Assembly (NCBI GenBank): GCA_027012955.1
Contig: JALUYL010000087.1
Span: forward strand, 1 to 33,482
From: Sulfurovum sp.
GTDB lineage: Bacteria; Campylobacterota; Campylobacteria; Campylobacterales; Sulfurovaceae
Length of the DNA: 33,482 bases
Direction: 5' to 3'
The notes below the pieces were generated by a model. That model was not told where the DNA came from and made no database searches. It saw nothing but the letters and a program-made list of their open reading frames with translations. The position numbers and the translations under genes are program-made. Positions 14,911 to 22,941 of the stretch are shown here, one piece after another. Within the stretch, counting starts at the first letter, position 1, and each line of letters begins with the position of its first letter.

Positions 14911-17397
14911 TCACATCCTCTTCTTCGTCCGACTAGTAGCCTGTGCTTCCAAAGGATTATCAGGCCAATAATGCCTTTTATACTTCCCTCGTAACTCTTT
15001 TTTGACATCATCATAGGTATTTGCCCAAAAGCTTGCCAAGTCTTGGGTAACTTGCATAGGGCGTGAGGCTGGGGAGAGTAGGTGTAGCATGAGTTTTACT
15101 TTGCCGCCTAGTACTGAAGGTGTCTCTTTTGTGCCGAACATCTCTTGGAGACGTACTGCCAAGATGGGTTGGGTGGGGTTGTTGTAGTCTATGGCGATGT
15201 TGGAGCCTGAAGCGACTTTGAGTTTGGCAGGGGCAAGTGTGTCTAGGGTTTGGGTCTGTTCGTAGCTTAGTTGACCTAGTAGTATATTGTGCAGGTTTAA
15301 CCCTTTGACTTCTCGTATGGAGTTTATGCCTTGCAGGTAAGGGGCTAGCCACTCGTCCATATTTCCTAGTAGATAGGCATTTGAAAAGTCTGGCATCGCT
15401 TCGCCATGATGGTTAAGAAAATTGACTCTGCTTTTAAGAGCGAGTGCTTCTTTGCTCCAGTTTAGTGTCTCCAAGCCCAAATCCTCTAGTTCTTCTAGTA
15501 GTAAATCTGTCACTTCAGTGTTATCGGTAGATTTGATAGGCTTTTCAGAAAGAACGATGCTACCTAGTCGCTTAACTAAACGTACCTCTACACGTTGTTC
15601 TTCTTCATTCCAGTCCAGCTCTTCATTCTCTTCTATCTGCTCATCGAGATAGCTTTCTATCTGTGCTTGGGTGAGGGCTATGGCTTTGTAGATGCTGGCA
15701 TGGGTGGCTTTGGCATCAAGGTCCGCGATGACCAAGAAACGCTCTTTTGCCAAAGTGTCATCTCCTTGTAGTCTGGCACCCTTGCCACTACTTAGTAGAT
15801 AGGTGGCTGTATTGGCATGGCGTTGTTTGGCGATGCGCTCTGGGTAGGCGTAGGCTAGGAGTATGCCTAGTAGCTCTGTGTTTAGTGTGGTTTTTTGTTT
15901 GGGCTCTATGCGTTTGGCATTGGCTAATATGTAGTGGCATTGCTTGATGTTCACACCTTGCATACCAAGGCTTTGTTTGTTAGCTACACGATGCAGAACT
16001 TCCACACGTTCACGTAAGTCTACACTTCTATACTGTGAGTTAAAAATGTCTTTTTCTGTAAGTAGCGTAGCCAAAAGAGAAGCTTCATAGGCAAGGTCAA
16101 GTTCCTTAGCCTTTATCATCATATGTGAAAGCCTAGGGTGCAAGCCAAACTTGCTCATAGCTCTACCGTGTTTGGTGATAATGCTTTTTTCATCTAATGC
16201 ACCAAGTTGTGTAAGCAGTGTTTTAGCATGGGTGATGGCAGTAGGTGAGGGGGTGTCTAGCCAAGTAAGAGTGTTGATGTCATCATTGCCCCAAAGAGCG
16301 AGTTCAAGGACAAGTTGTGTGAGGTCTGCTTGGAGGATTTCTGGGGTGTCGTGTTTTTGGAGTATTTTGGACTTATGCCAAAGGTGGTAGGCTTTTCCTG
16401 CACTTAGCCGTCCTGCACGTCCTGCCCTTTGTGTCGCTGCATCTTGTGATATGAAGTGCCGTTCTAGGGTATTCATGCCTGAGAATGGATTAAAGATAGC
16501 GTGGTTCTGAAGCCCAGAGTCTACAACTATCTTGATGCCTTCTATAGTCAGGGAAGTTTGTGCAATGTTGGTGGCTAACACGACTTTTCGTTTGCCTTTG
16601 GGTGGGGCTTTTATGGCTCTGTCTTGTGCCTCTTTGCTTAGGTTTCCGTAGAGGGTTGAGATGTAGGTATCGGTGAGCTTATCATCATAGAGTAGCTTTT
16701 CGACGGCTTTTATCTCCCGTACACCAGGTAAAAAGACTAAAATGTTTCCCTCTTCTTCTGCCAATAGTTTGTGTACACGTTTATGCACATAAAAGGGTAA
16801 CTCTTTCTTAGTAGGCTGAGTGGTTGTGGGGTCTAGGTAGTAACGCTCCACAGGGTAGGCACGCCCTTCACTCTGGATGATAGGCGCATCTAACATAGAG
16901 GAGATAGCTTCTGTATTGAGTGTAGCAGACATGATGAGGATTTTTAAATCTTCACGCAATACTGCTTGAGACTCTAACGCCAGTGCTAAAGAGAGGTCAG
17001 CATGGAGTGAACGCTCATGGTATTCGTCAAAGATGATGAGTGCAACCTCTTCCAAACTAGGGTCAGCTTGAAGTTTACGCGTTAAAATTCCCTCTGTAAC
17101 TATGAGTATTTTAGTCTTTTTACTTTGCACAGAATCCATCTTGACCTGATACCCTATACGCTCTCCTACCTTTTCCCCTAACATCTCAGCCATACGTGCT
17201 GCACTCGCACGTACTGCCAAACGCCTAGGCTCCAGCATGATGATTTGCTTGCCTACTAACCATGGTTCATCGAGTAAGGCTATAGGTAACGCTGTAGTCT
17301 TTCCTGCCCCTGGAGGTGCTTGGAGTACAACAGTGGTGTGGCTTTGGAGTTTTGCTTTAACTTCGGGAAGGACATGGGTAATAGGTAGGTTTTGCAT
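14911..17397 (-). CDS. hrpB: ATP-dependent helicase HrpB (DEAH-box)
   Basis: 828 residues, normal for HrpB. Motifs: Walker A PPGAGKTTA (28-36), DEYH box at 124-127 in FDEYHERS, SAT at 157-159, helicase C-terminal segment ATNIAQTSLTIEGIKIVVDSG and QRAGRAGR, then HA2/HrpB-specific C-terminal domains ending in the basic GKYKRHYWPDNP motif typical of HrpB. Predicted RNA helicase; a physiological role is poorly defined in bacteria. The ATG at 17397 sits 6 nt after a minus-strand TATAAT (17409-17404), which predicts a leaderless or nearly leaderless transcript. It diverges from the small membrane protein gene with a 35-nt gap. Confidence 0.95.
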   Translation of the reverse strand: MQNLPITHVLPEVKAKLQSHTTVVLQAPPGAGKTTALPIALLDEPWLVGKQIIMLEPRRLAVRASAARMAEMLGEKVGERIGYQVKMDSVQSKKTKILIVTEGILTRKLQADPSLEEVALIIFDEYHERSLHADLSLALALESQAVLREDLKILIMSATLNTEAISSMLDAPIIQSEGRAYPVERYYLDPTTTQPTKKELPFYVHKRVHKLLAEEEGNILVFLPGVREIKAVEKLLYDDKLTDTYISTLYGNLSKEAQDRAIKAPPKGKRKVVLATNIAQTSLTIEGIKIVVDSGLQNHAIFNPFSGMNTLERHFISQDAATQRAGRAGRLSAGKAYHLWHKSKILQKHDTPEILQADLTQLVLELALWGNDDINTLTWLDTPSPTAITHAKTLLTQLGALDEKSIITKHGRAMSKFGLHPRLSHMMIKAKELDLAYEASLLATLLTEKDIFNSQYRSVDLRERVEVLHRVANKQSLGMQGVNIKQCHYILANAKRIEPKQKTTLNTELLGILLAYAYPERIAKQRHANTATYLLSSGKGARLQGDDTLAKERFLVIADLDAKATHASIYKAIALTQAQIESYLDEQIEENEELDWNEEEQRVEVRLVKRLGSIVLSEKPIKSTDNTEVTDLLLEELEDLGLETLNWSKEALALKSRVNFLNHHGEAMPDFSNAYLLGNMDEWLAPYLQGINSIREVKGLNLHNILLGQLSYEQTQTLDTLAPAKLKVASGSNIAIDYNNPTQPILAVRLQEMFGTKETPSVLGGKVKLMLHLLSPASRPMQVTQDLASFWANTYDDVKKELRGKYKRHYWPDNPLEAQATSRTKKRM

Positions 17398-17403
17398 GGT
17401 AAA

Positions 17404-17427
17404 ATTATAGCCAAATGACGTTACAAT
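17404..17427. promoter_or_regulatory. Back-to-back -10 elements for hrpB and the divergent small gene
   Basis: TATAAT on the minus strand at 17409-17404 and TACAAT on the plus strand at 17422-17427. Each lies 5-6 nt before its start codon (17397 minus, 17433 plus), so both transcripts would be leaderless and the polymerase footprints overlap. The -35 boxes are weak on both strands. Confidence 0.45.
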
Positions 17428-17432
17428 ATAGC

Positions 17433-17654
17433 ATGAATTTTATATACCAATATTTAAACCCAGAACTTGTCTATGTGGTGATTGTCTGTAGTATGATACT
17501 GCTTGTAGTTGCAGGTGGATATGTTTATTTCTTTTTGCTCATTATGAGAAATGACCCTAGAGAACAAGAATATAGAAAATATCATGGTTGGGATAATACT
17601 TTGGTTCCCCACAAATATGACGATCAAAAAGATAAAAAAGATGAAGAGAAGTAA
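17433..17654 (+). CDS. Small single-span membrane protein of unknown function
   Basis: 73 residues from the ATG at 17433 (79 from 17415). One strong membrane helix (about 10-36, VYVVIVCSMILLVVAGGYVY) and a charged tail ending KYDDQKDKKDEEK. I do not recognise the family. The start at 17433 fits the -10 spacing; no ribosome site precedes either candidate. The stop is followed at once by the GyrI-like gene, so the two form an operon. It resembles short accessory subunits of respiratory complexes, but nothing in the sequence or neighbours confirms that. Confidence 0.6.
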   Translation: MNFIYQYLNPELVYVVIVCSMILLVVAGGYVYFFLLIMRNDPREQEYRKYHGWDNTLVPHKYDDQKDKKDEEK

Positions 17655-18113
17655 GTGCCAAACATCCAAAAAGTAGAAGTCCAAGCTAAAGAGATTACGG
17701 GCTTACAAGTTCGTACCAAAAATGCAGATGAAATGAACCCAGAGACACAACAAATAGCACCACTTTGGGGACGTTTTTATAGTGAAGTATTGCCTATACT
17801 TGTTGAGGGTGCTACGGTGTATGGTGTGTACCATAATTATGCGTCAGATGCACAGGGTGAGTTCGATGTGTTGGTAGGTGCAGACAGTCTTGAAGTGACA
17901 GAGGAGATGAAGTCTGTAGAGCTTCAAGCAGGCAAGTACCTTATGTTTCCTGTCAAGGGTGAACTCCCACAAGCTATCATAGACACATGGATGCAGATAT
18001 GGGCATATTTTGAAGACCCTAGCATCGATGAAAGACGTGCCTATGAGACAGACTTTGAGTTGTATAAATCAGCTGATGAAGTTGAAATATATATCGGGGT
18101 GCATTACTTTTGA
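17655..18113 (+). CDS. GyrI-like small-molecule-binding protein
   Basis: 152 residues, GTG start directly after the preceding TAA, with AAGAGAAG upstream. It shows the GyrI/AraC effector-binding (SHS2 x2) layout: an N-terminal strand (VQAKEITGLQVRTKN), APLWGRFYSEV, VYGVYHNYASDAQGEFDVLVG in the middle, then AGKYLMFPVKGELPQAIIDTWMQIW and a final VEIYIGV strand. Family members bind or hydrolyse small aromatic or cyanine-type compounds, or inhibit gyrase. There is no DNA-binding domain, so it is a stand-alone binder. The substrate is unknown. Confidence 0.82.
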   Translation: MPNIQKVEVQAKEITGLQVRTKNADEMNPETQQIAPLWGRFYSEVLPILVEGATVYGVYHNYASDAQGEFDVLVGADSLEVTEEMKSVELQAGKYLMFPVKGELPQAIIDTWMQIWAYFEDPSIDERRAYETDFELYKSADEVEIYIGVHYF

Positions 18114-18131
18114 TTGTTATTTCACCTTAAA

Positions 18132-19103
18132 TTAACGCGTATGTTCCAAAATGATTTTCGCAACCTCTTTGGGTTTGTCAATTTGCACATAATGACTGGC
18201 ATCTTTTATGAGATGAAGTGAGGCATTTGGAAAGAGTGAATAGAACTCTTTGGCTACACCACTGTTCAAATAGGGATCATCGTCTCCAAAGATAACTTTA
18301 ACCGGTTTTTTAAATGCCCCAAGCTTACTGGCTGCACTCTCTTTTCTGGCTTCGGTCTCTTCAAAGAGTACATCATTGAGTCCTAAAAAGGCCTCTCGTA
18401 TTTCTAATGCCTGATAGGCAAATATTTTGGTGTATTCATCTCTTTTTTGAGGATCTGTCATAAATTTTTTGACTTGGTCAACCATACCTGACTGCCAGAT
18501 ATTATCATTGTTCTTTGCAACCGCTATCGTGACTGTACGCTTAGTGCTAGGTGTAGAAAACAGTGCTATTGCCTCAGGTGGCACAAGTGTCTTCATAGGA
18601 TAGTAGTAGGTATTTAAAAGTACCAGTGTGTTGACCATATTTTCGTGTGCCAATGCCCAGTCGATACCTGGAGGTCCCGAGGCATCGTGTGTGACGATGA
18701 TAATATTGTGTAACTTGAAGTAGTCAATCACTGCCTGCATATCTTCTATGAGACTTTTGGTGTTGTAGTTGTGACTATAGGGCTTGTCTGAATCTCCCCA
18801 GCCTAAGTAGTCAAAGCTGATAACATGTCTTTTTTTGCTCAGATACGGTATGAGTTCATCATAGAGATGCTGACTGTCCGGAAACCCATGCATCAGTAGT
18901 ATGGTTGGCGCCTTGCCTTTGTGCCTTACCCCAAACTCTCTAGCAGACAGCGTGTATTTTCCTCTTTTGATCTTGTGGGTAACGAAGCTATTTTTTGCTT
19001 TGAATGTTTCGATATGTTTATCATAAGTGAGTTTATACTCCTGTTTTGCGCTACAGCCTGTAAAAAGTAGACCGATAAAGGCGAGAGTAAGTAGATGTTT
19101 CAT
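18132..19103 (-). CDS. Alpha/beta-hydrolase lipoprotein, haloalkane dehalogenase/epoxide hydrolase-like
   Basis: 323 residues. Lipoprotein signal with lipobox LFTGC (C17). Alpha/beta-hydrolase core: oxyanion HGFPDS (72-77), FDYLGWGDSDKP (98-108), nucleophile elbow THDASG with D140, cap domain, the loop FGDDDPYL, and the acid/histidine region DASHYVQIDKP. The aspartate nucleophile and HGFPDS place it with dehalogenases and epoxide hydrolases rather than serine esterases. It is anchored to a membrane facing the periplasm. It starts 2 nt after the SDR stop, so the two form an operon, probably metabolising lipophilic compounds (inference). Substrate cannot be read from sequence. Confidence 0.85.
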   Translation of the reverse strand: MKHLLTLAFIGLLFTGCSAKQEYKLTYDKHIETFKAKNSFVTHKIKRGKYTLSAREFGVRHKGKAPTILLMHGFPDSQHLYDELIPYLSKKRHVISFDYLGWGDSDKPYSHNYNTKSLIEDMQAVIDYFKLHNIIIVTHDASGPPGIDWALAHENMVNTLVLLNTYYYPMKTLVPPEAIALFSTPSTKRTVTIAVAKNNDNIWQSGMVDQVKKFMTDPQKRDEYTKIFAYQALEIREAFLGLNDVLFEETEARKESAASKLGAFKKPVKVIFGDDDPYLNSGVAKEFYSLFPNASLHLIKDASHYVQIDKPKEVAKIILEHTR

Positions 19104-19105
19104 AG

Positions 19106-19900
19106 TTATGCTCCTTGTGATGTAAGTTTATTGACGACATTTGAAAAGATTTTGGTGCCGACAAAGCGTGGTGCCGTACGTAATGAGAGTGCGATAAGTT
19201 TGTTCATCATCCCTGGGATATAGGTTCTTTTGCATTGCAGCATCCAAAGACTATACTTGGCTACTGTTTCAGGACGCATAGAACCAAGAGCACTTTGTGT
19301 ATGTGAACGCTCCTGAAATCCTGAATCAACAGAGCCTGAAATGACTGCGATAACATTGATATTGTCTTTTTTGAGTTCTTCGCCTATACCTTCTGCCAAG
19401 AGAAGGTTGTGTGCCTTTGTGGCATTGTAGTTTGCCCATTTTGCAGCACCTGCTAGTGCCATAATAGAAGACAAAAAGACAATCCCACCACGCTGTCGTT
19501 CTTTCATGGCTTTAGCTAAGTGGTGTGTTAGCATAAGGGGCGCTTTGACATTGACGCTTAGCATGTCTAGCTCATCTTCAAGGGCATTATCTGTAAACTC
19601 ACCACTTAGGGCATATCCGGCGCAGTTGACAAGCAGTCCGACTTCCAACTCCTTACAAGCGGAGATAACATCATATACCTCCTCTTCTTTACCAAGATCA
19701 GTAACAATAACTTTGGTCTCTACTTTTGATGTTTTTTCTATCTCTAAAGAGAGTGCTTCCAAAGCCTCTTTGTCTCTAGCAACCAAAATGGTAGATATGC
19801 CTTTTTGAGCGATAATACGCGCCATCTCTCTACCTATGCCACTACTGGCACCGGTAATCAGAGCCCACTCTCCATATTTTTCTTTTGTTAGTTTTTTCAT
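19106..19900 (-). CDS. Short-chain dehydrogenase/reductase
   Basis: 264 residues, classical SDR. Cofactor loop TGASSGIG (16-23), NCAG (92-95), serine in the FLSSI segment (about 144-145) and catalytic Y158-x3-K162 (NYNATKAHN). The ARDKE after strand two suggests NADP(H) preference. Resembles the DltE/YdfG-like and acyl-chain-modifying SDRs. It is cotranscribed with the alpha/beta-hydrolase lipoprotein downstream (2-nt spacing) and lies 61 nt after the Crp/Fnr gene. Substrate unknown. Confidence 0.9.
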   Translation of the reverse strand: MKKLTKEKYGEWALITGASSGIGREMARIIAQKGISTILVARDKEALEALSLEIEKTSKVETKVIVTDLGKEEEVYDVISACKELEVGLLVNCAGYALSGEFTDNALEDELDMLSVNVKAPLMLTHHLAKAMKERQRGGIVFLSSIMALAGAAKWANYNATKAHNLLLAEGIGEELKKDNINVIAVISGSVDSGFQERSHTQSALGSMRPETVAKYSLWMLQCKRTYIPGMMNKLIALSLRTAPRFVGTKIFSNVVNKLTSQGA

Positions 19901-19961
19901 AGTATTACTCCTAAATTTTCTATATGATACAAAGAAAAGAGAGCAATGTCATTCACATTTG

Positions 19962-20558
19962 TTAATCTTGAAACTCTTTTTTAAGACGGCTTAAGTGTTG
20001 AGGGGTGATGCCCAGATAGGAGGCGGTGTGGTATTGGGGTACTTTGTCAAGAAGGTGTGGCATTGTCTCTACAAACTCCACAAAACGCTCTTTTGCACTC
20101 TTGGTTTGCCTTGATACAGTATAGTTATGTAAAAATCCGTATGCCTCTTGTGCCATCAGCCTTCCAAACCTATCACCCTTTTTTGTATTGTTGTAGATAA
20201 ATTCTACATCTTTGTATACTGTTGCAATGATTTCGCAATCTTCCAGTGCTTCGATTTCTAACTGCGAGGGGGTTTGATGGATAAAAGCATCATAATCTAC
20301 CACAAAATGATTGACCACATGTGAATCTTCGTCATTAAAATAGAGCAACCAGGTATTGTCCTTACCCTTTTCGCTAATAAGATACGAGCGAGCAAGCCCA
20401 CTATTGATAAAAAGGAGTTTGGATGGTGTATCGCCGATGTTGTGTATAATTTCACCCTTTTTAAAATGGATGATTTTTAATTTTGCTTTGATGATATTCC
20501 ACTCTATGAAGTTTAATGAGGTGTGTTTTTCGATAAATCTTTTATATTTAGAAAACAT
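19962..20558 (-). CDS. Crp/Fnr-type transcription regulator
   Basis: 198 residues. Cyclic-nucleotide-binding-type beta-barrel (about 20-125: FKKGEIIHNIGDTPSKLLFI) and C-terminal helix-turn-helix (VPQYHTASYLGITPQHLSRL, about 172-192). The phosphate-binding arginine/serine signature of cAMP-binding CRP is not evident, so the ligand is unlikely to be cAMP, and there are no cysteine clusters for an iron-sulfur centre. This type resembles the many Bacteroidetes-like Crp/Fnr regulators that lie beside the metabolic genes they control. Its neighbours, SDR and hydrolase downstream and MFS upstream, are plausible targets. Confidence 0.85.
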   Translation of the reverse strand: MFSKYKRFIEKHTSLNFIEWNIIKAKLKIIHFKKGEIIHNIGDTPSKLLFINSGLARSYLISEKGKDNTWLLYFNDEDSHVVNHFVVDYDAFIHQTPSQLEIEALEDCEIIATVYKDVEFIYNNTKKGDRFGRLMAQEAYGFLHNYTVSRQTKSAKERFVEFVETMPHLLDKVPQYHTASYLGITPQHLSRLKKEFQD

Positions 20559-20616
20559 GGTGGTATCCTTGTTGTTATAGGTTTAATTTTATCTAAAATA
20601 GAGTTGGGGTTAGATT

Positions 20617-21759
20617 TTAGAGGTTCCCTTTACTTTTAAAAAAAAGTATCATCGCAACAAAGACAGAAAGTAGAGAGACCATTAAAAATAACATTTGGAT
20701 ACCATATGCAGAGACGATAGGTTCAAAGAGTATGGGTGATGCAAACTGTCCCAAGAAAAAGCTGGAGGTGAGTACACCTGAGGCTTTGCCGCGTTTATGT
20801 GCCGGTACACGTGAGAGAAACCATGCATTAGTGTTGACAAAGAGAAGCCCAAAGCCCATACCTATGGGTGCTGTGGCAAAGTAGAGTCCTGCGATGCTAG
20901 AAGCCTGGGAGATGATGAACAAGCCTAAGGCAAAGAGTGTAAATGTTGCAGCATAGATTTGTATGTAGGAAAATCTGGCTTTTATCTTCGCGTATTGCAT
21001 GGATGTAAGGGCATTAAAGGTCATAGCTGTAGCGATAACAAAACCGATGGTCTGAGGCTTTCCTCCTAGTGTGTTTACGATAAGGTAGGGAAACTGTGTC
21101 GGGAGCATATAAAACAGTACCATCACAAAAAAAGCTGTAAGGTACACAGGCAAGAGTTTTACTTCGACTTCTAAATCTTCTACGTGTTTATGCTTCTTTG
21201 GTTCATACAGAGACTTCATTAAAAAAGGTACAAAGAGTATGGGTATGAGGTAGATGGCAAAAGGGTACGACCAATGTAGTTGTGCCAGTAAACCACCACT
21301 AGTAATGAACACGATACCTCCAAGAGCAGTAGTCATACCCTGCTTAGACATAAACTTATGACGTACCTCTTCGTTAAAGTAGTCTCCTATGAGTGCAGTA
21401 GAACTTGTCATGATGAGTGAAACCCCAAGCCCAAGTATGGCACGACCTACAAGGATGACATAAAAGTCATGCAAATAAAACCCAGAACTCCCACCCACAA
21501 TAAAAAGAAAGATACCTACATAGAGAGGCTTCAAACGTCCAAACCTGTCTACTATATAGCCAGCAAAAGGAGAAAAAAGTGCGATGACCATAGAGGGGAT
21601 AGTCAACATAAGTTTAGAAAGAAATTCAATATTGGGGATGTTTGAAAAAGTATGGCTAATAAGTGGTAAAGAAGAGACAATGGTAATGCCTGACATGATG
21701 CCAAGTGTGGCAACCATAAGCAGGGCAGTTTGGAGGTTTTTGTTTTGTATGTTTGTCAT
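20617..21759 (-). CDS. MFS transporter
   Basis: 380 residues, about 12 membrane helices. MFS loop 2-3 signature GYIVDRFGRLKPLYVG lies near residue 65; PAHKRGKASGV near the C-terminal third is the equivalent loop of the second half. Drug or multidrug exporter-type members look alike, so export of a toxic or lipophilic compound is likely, but the substrate is not readable. It precedes the Crp/Fnr gene on the same strand, 58 nt away. The start at 21759 has only a distant AAAGGTG. Confidence 0.88.
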   Translation of the reverse strand: MTNIQNKNLQTALLMVATLGIMSGITIVSSLPLISHTFSNIPNIEFLSKLMLTIPSMVIALFSPFAGYIVDRFGRLKPLYVGIFLFIVGGSSGFYLHDFYVILVGRAILGLGVSLIMTSSTALIGDYFNEEVRHKFMSKQGMTTALGGIVFITSGGLLAQLHWSYPFAIYLIPILFVPFLMKSLYEPKKHKHVEDLEVEVKLLPVYLTAFFVMVLFYMLPTQFPYLIVNTLGGKPQTIGFVIATAMTFNALTSMQYAKIKARFSYIQIYAATFTLFALGLFIISQASSIAGLYFATAPIGMGFGLLFVNTNAWFLSRVPAHKRGKASGVLTSSFFLGQFASPILFEPIVSAYGIQMLFLMVSLLSVFVAMILFFKSKGNL

Positions 21760-21813
21760 ATGAGAATGATAGCACCTTTATGGGTATAGCCATCCTCCTG
21801 CAGTTTGCAGCAC

Positions 21814-22482
21814 TTACATAGAATTTGCTTTGGTAACCCATACAACTATGGCGTAGCGTTTAGCTTTTACCTTACTATGAAGTAACGTTGTATGAAAGGT
21901 GCTGTCTTTGGTTAAAAAACTCTTGTGATTAAGCACAACAAAGTCATGTTTGAGTGTTTTGCCTCTGTTCTCACCTTTGGGTACTTTGGTTTCTAGACCA
22001 AAGCCTAGTAAGGCAATGTGTATACGGTTGCTGTCTGTGTTTGGGTAGTGTATCGTGATGTCTTCACCTATGACATCTACTGTGAGTACTTCAGCTTTAC
22101 TTTCAGAGGCTAAGATATCATCTCTATTGAACCAACCTCTCCACTCGTGCGAGTTACGAAAAAATCCAGGGGTATAAACTCCAGAAGTGTAGCCTTGTTG
22201 TGCGTAAGCACGTTGGCGTTGCGAGTGTGAGTATTTGGCAAAGCTATCTTTCCAACCCAAGTTATCCCAGTAGTCAACATGGTACACAAGAGGGATAAAC
22301 TCTGACCATAGCTTAGGATGCTTTGTCAACTTGTTGACCCAATGTTCAGCAGGTGGACATGAACTACACCCTTCAGAGGAGAAAAGTTCTATCATGGTAG
22401 TTTGTTTGTCAGTCGTCTGTACGTGTAGGTCTGCAAGAATGAGTTGAGGTAAGATGAGAAGAAGTAGTAAGGTTTTGTGCAT
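21814..22482 (-). CDS. DUF1223 family exported thioredoxin-like protein
   Basis: 222 residues. Signal peptide about 1-17. DUF1223 hallmark ELFSSEGCSSCPPAEHWV with a CxxC pair C39/C42, then VDYWDNLGWKDSF and a VYTPGF-type block. It is predicted to be periplasmic and redox-active, with a thioredoxin fold; the family has no settled function. It lies 54 nt upstream of the MFS gene on the same strand. Its promoter region shares the palindromic repeat at 22555-22577 with the divergent ORF6N gene. Confidence 0.88.
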   Translation of the reverse strand: MHKTLLLLLILPQLILADLHVQTTDKQTTMIELFSSEGCSSCPPAEHWVNKLTKHPKLWSEFIPLVYHVDYWDNLGWKDSFAKYSHSQRQRAYAQQGYTSGVYTPGFFRNSHEWRGWFNRDDILASESKAEVLTVDVIGEDITIHYPNTDSNRIHIALLGFGLETKVPKGENRGKTLKHDFVVLNHKSFLTKDSTFHTTLLHSKVKAKRYAIVVWVTKANSM

Positions 22483-22554
22483 AGTAGTCTCTTTTTACGT
22501 GTGAGTATAAAGAAATGCTGTGGGGTTTACGTGTAGTCTATATGGTTTAAAAAC

Positions 22555-22577
22555 ATGACAATTTGACATGTTTTTTA
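22555..22577. repeat. Copy 2 of the 23-nt promoter-type repeat
   Basis: ATGACAATTTGACATG then TTTTTTA; 22 of 23 positions match copy 1 at 13332. The single change makes the plus strand read TTGACA (22563-22568). A CATTAT hexamer at 22586-22591 is 17 nt downstream, giving a plausible promoter for the ORF6N/Pif1 pair with a leader of about 30 nt. The opposite strand reads TTGTCA toward the DUF1223 gene. Confidence 0.5.
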
Positions 22578-22626
22578 CAATCACACATTATATATACTAT
22601 ACTCTTTTCTATATGAGGAGTATGTC

Positions 22627-22941
22627 ATGGATGAGTTGATATTACAAGGTGGGGTGAGTTCAAAGATTTTGACACTCCGTGGTAAACAAGTAATGTTAGA
22701 TAAAGATTTAGCAGAGCAGTATGGTGTAGAAACAAAATATTTAAAAAGACAGGTTCAAAGAAACATTGAACGTTTTGATGAAGATGATTTTATGTTTGTA
22801 TCTACAAAAGAAGAGTTTGAAATTTTGCGGAGCCAAATTGGCACCGCAAAATTTGCTAAAACCAGAGCGTTACCTTATGTATATATTTTTCTCACATTTA
22901 GCTACACTGTCATCATAGAAAATATGTTGGATAAAAAATGA
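22627..22941 (+). pseudogene. Truncated, frameshifted ORF6N-domain gene
   Basis: 104 residues. Residues 1-75 match the ORF6N phage-type domain (RGKQVMLDKDLAEQYGVETK, then NIERFDEDDFMFVSTKEEF and LRSQIGTAKFAKTRALPYV). After LPYV the expected FTEQGVAMLSS block is lost in this frame, but ATLSS is readable one frame over at about 22902-22916, ended by a TAG. So a frameshift and loss of the C-terminal half are likely. AGGAG precedes the ATG, and the remaining frame ends in ATGA overlap with the helicase. ORF6N proteins are phage-linked DNA-binding or antirepressor-like factors; this copy is probably decayed, or a shortened DNA-binding form. Confidence 0.75.

Noticed and set aside
15011-16390. Several 60-113-residue open frames inside hrpB
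   Set aside because: They are shadows in other frames of a gene with complete helicase motifs and have no independent signals.
17433-17654. Cytochrome oxidase accessory subunit (CcoQ-like)
   Set aside because: Size and single membrane helix fit, but there is no cytochrome oxidase gene nearby and no diagnostic motif.
19962-20558. Naming this Crp/Fnr gene crp or fnr
   Set aside because: It lacks a visible cAMP-contact signature and an iron-sulfur cysteine set, and its C-terminal recognition helix differs from both.
21656-21841. Small minus-strand gene with AGGAGG directly before ATG between DUF1223 and MFS
   Set aside because: The ribosome site has no spacing to the ATG and the frame overlaps the MFS start with no recognisable protein.
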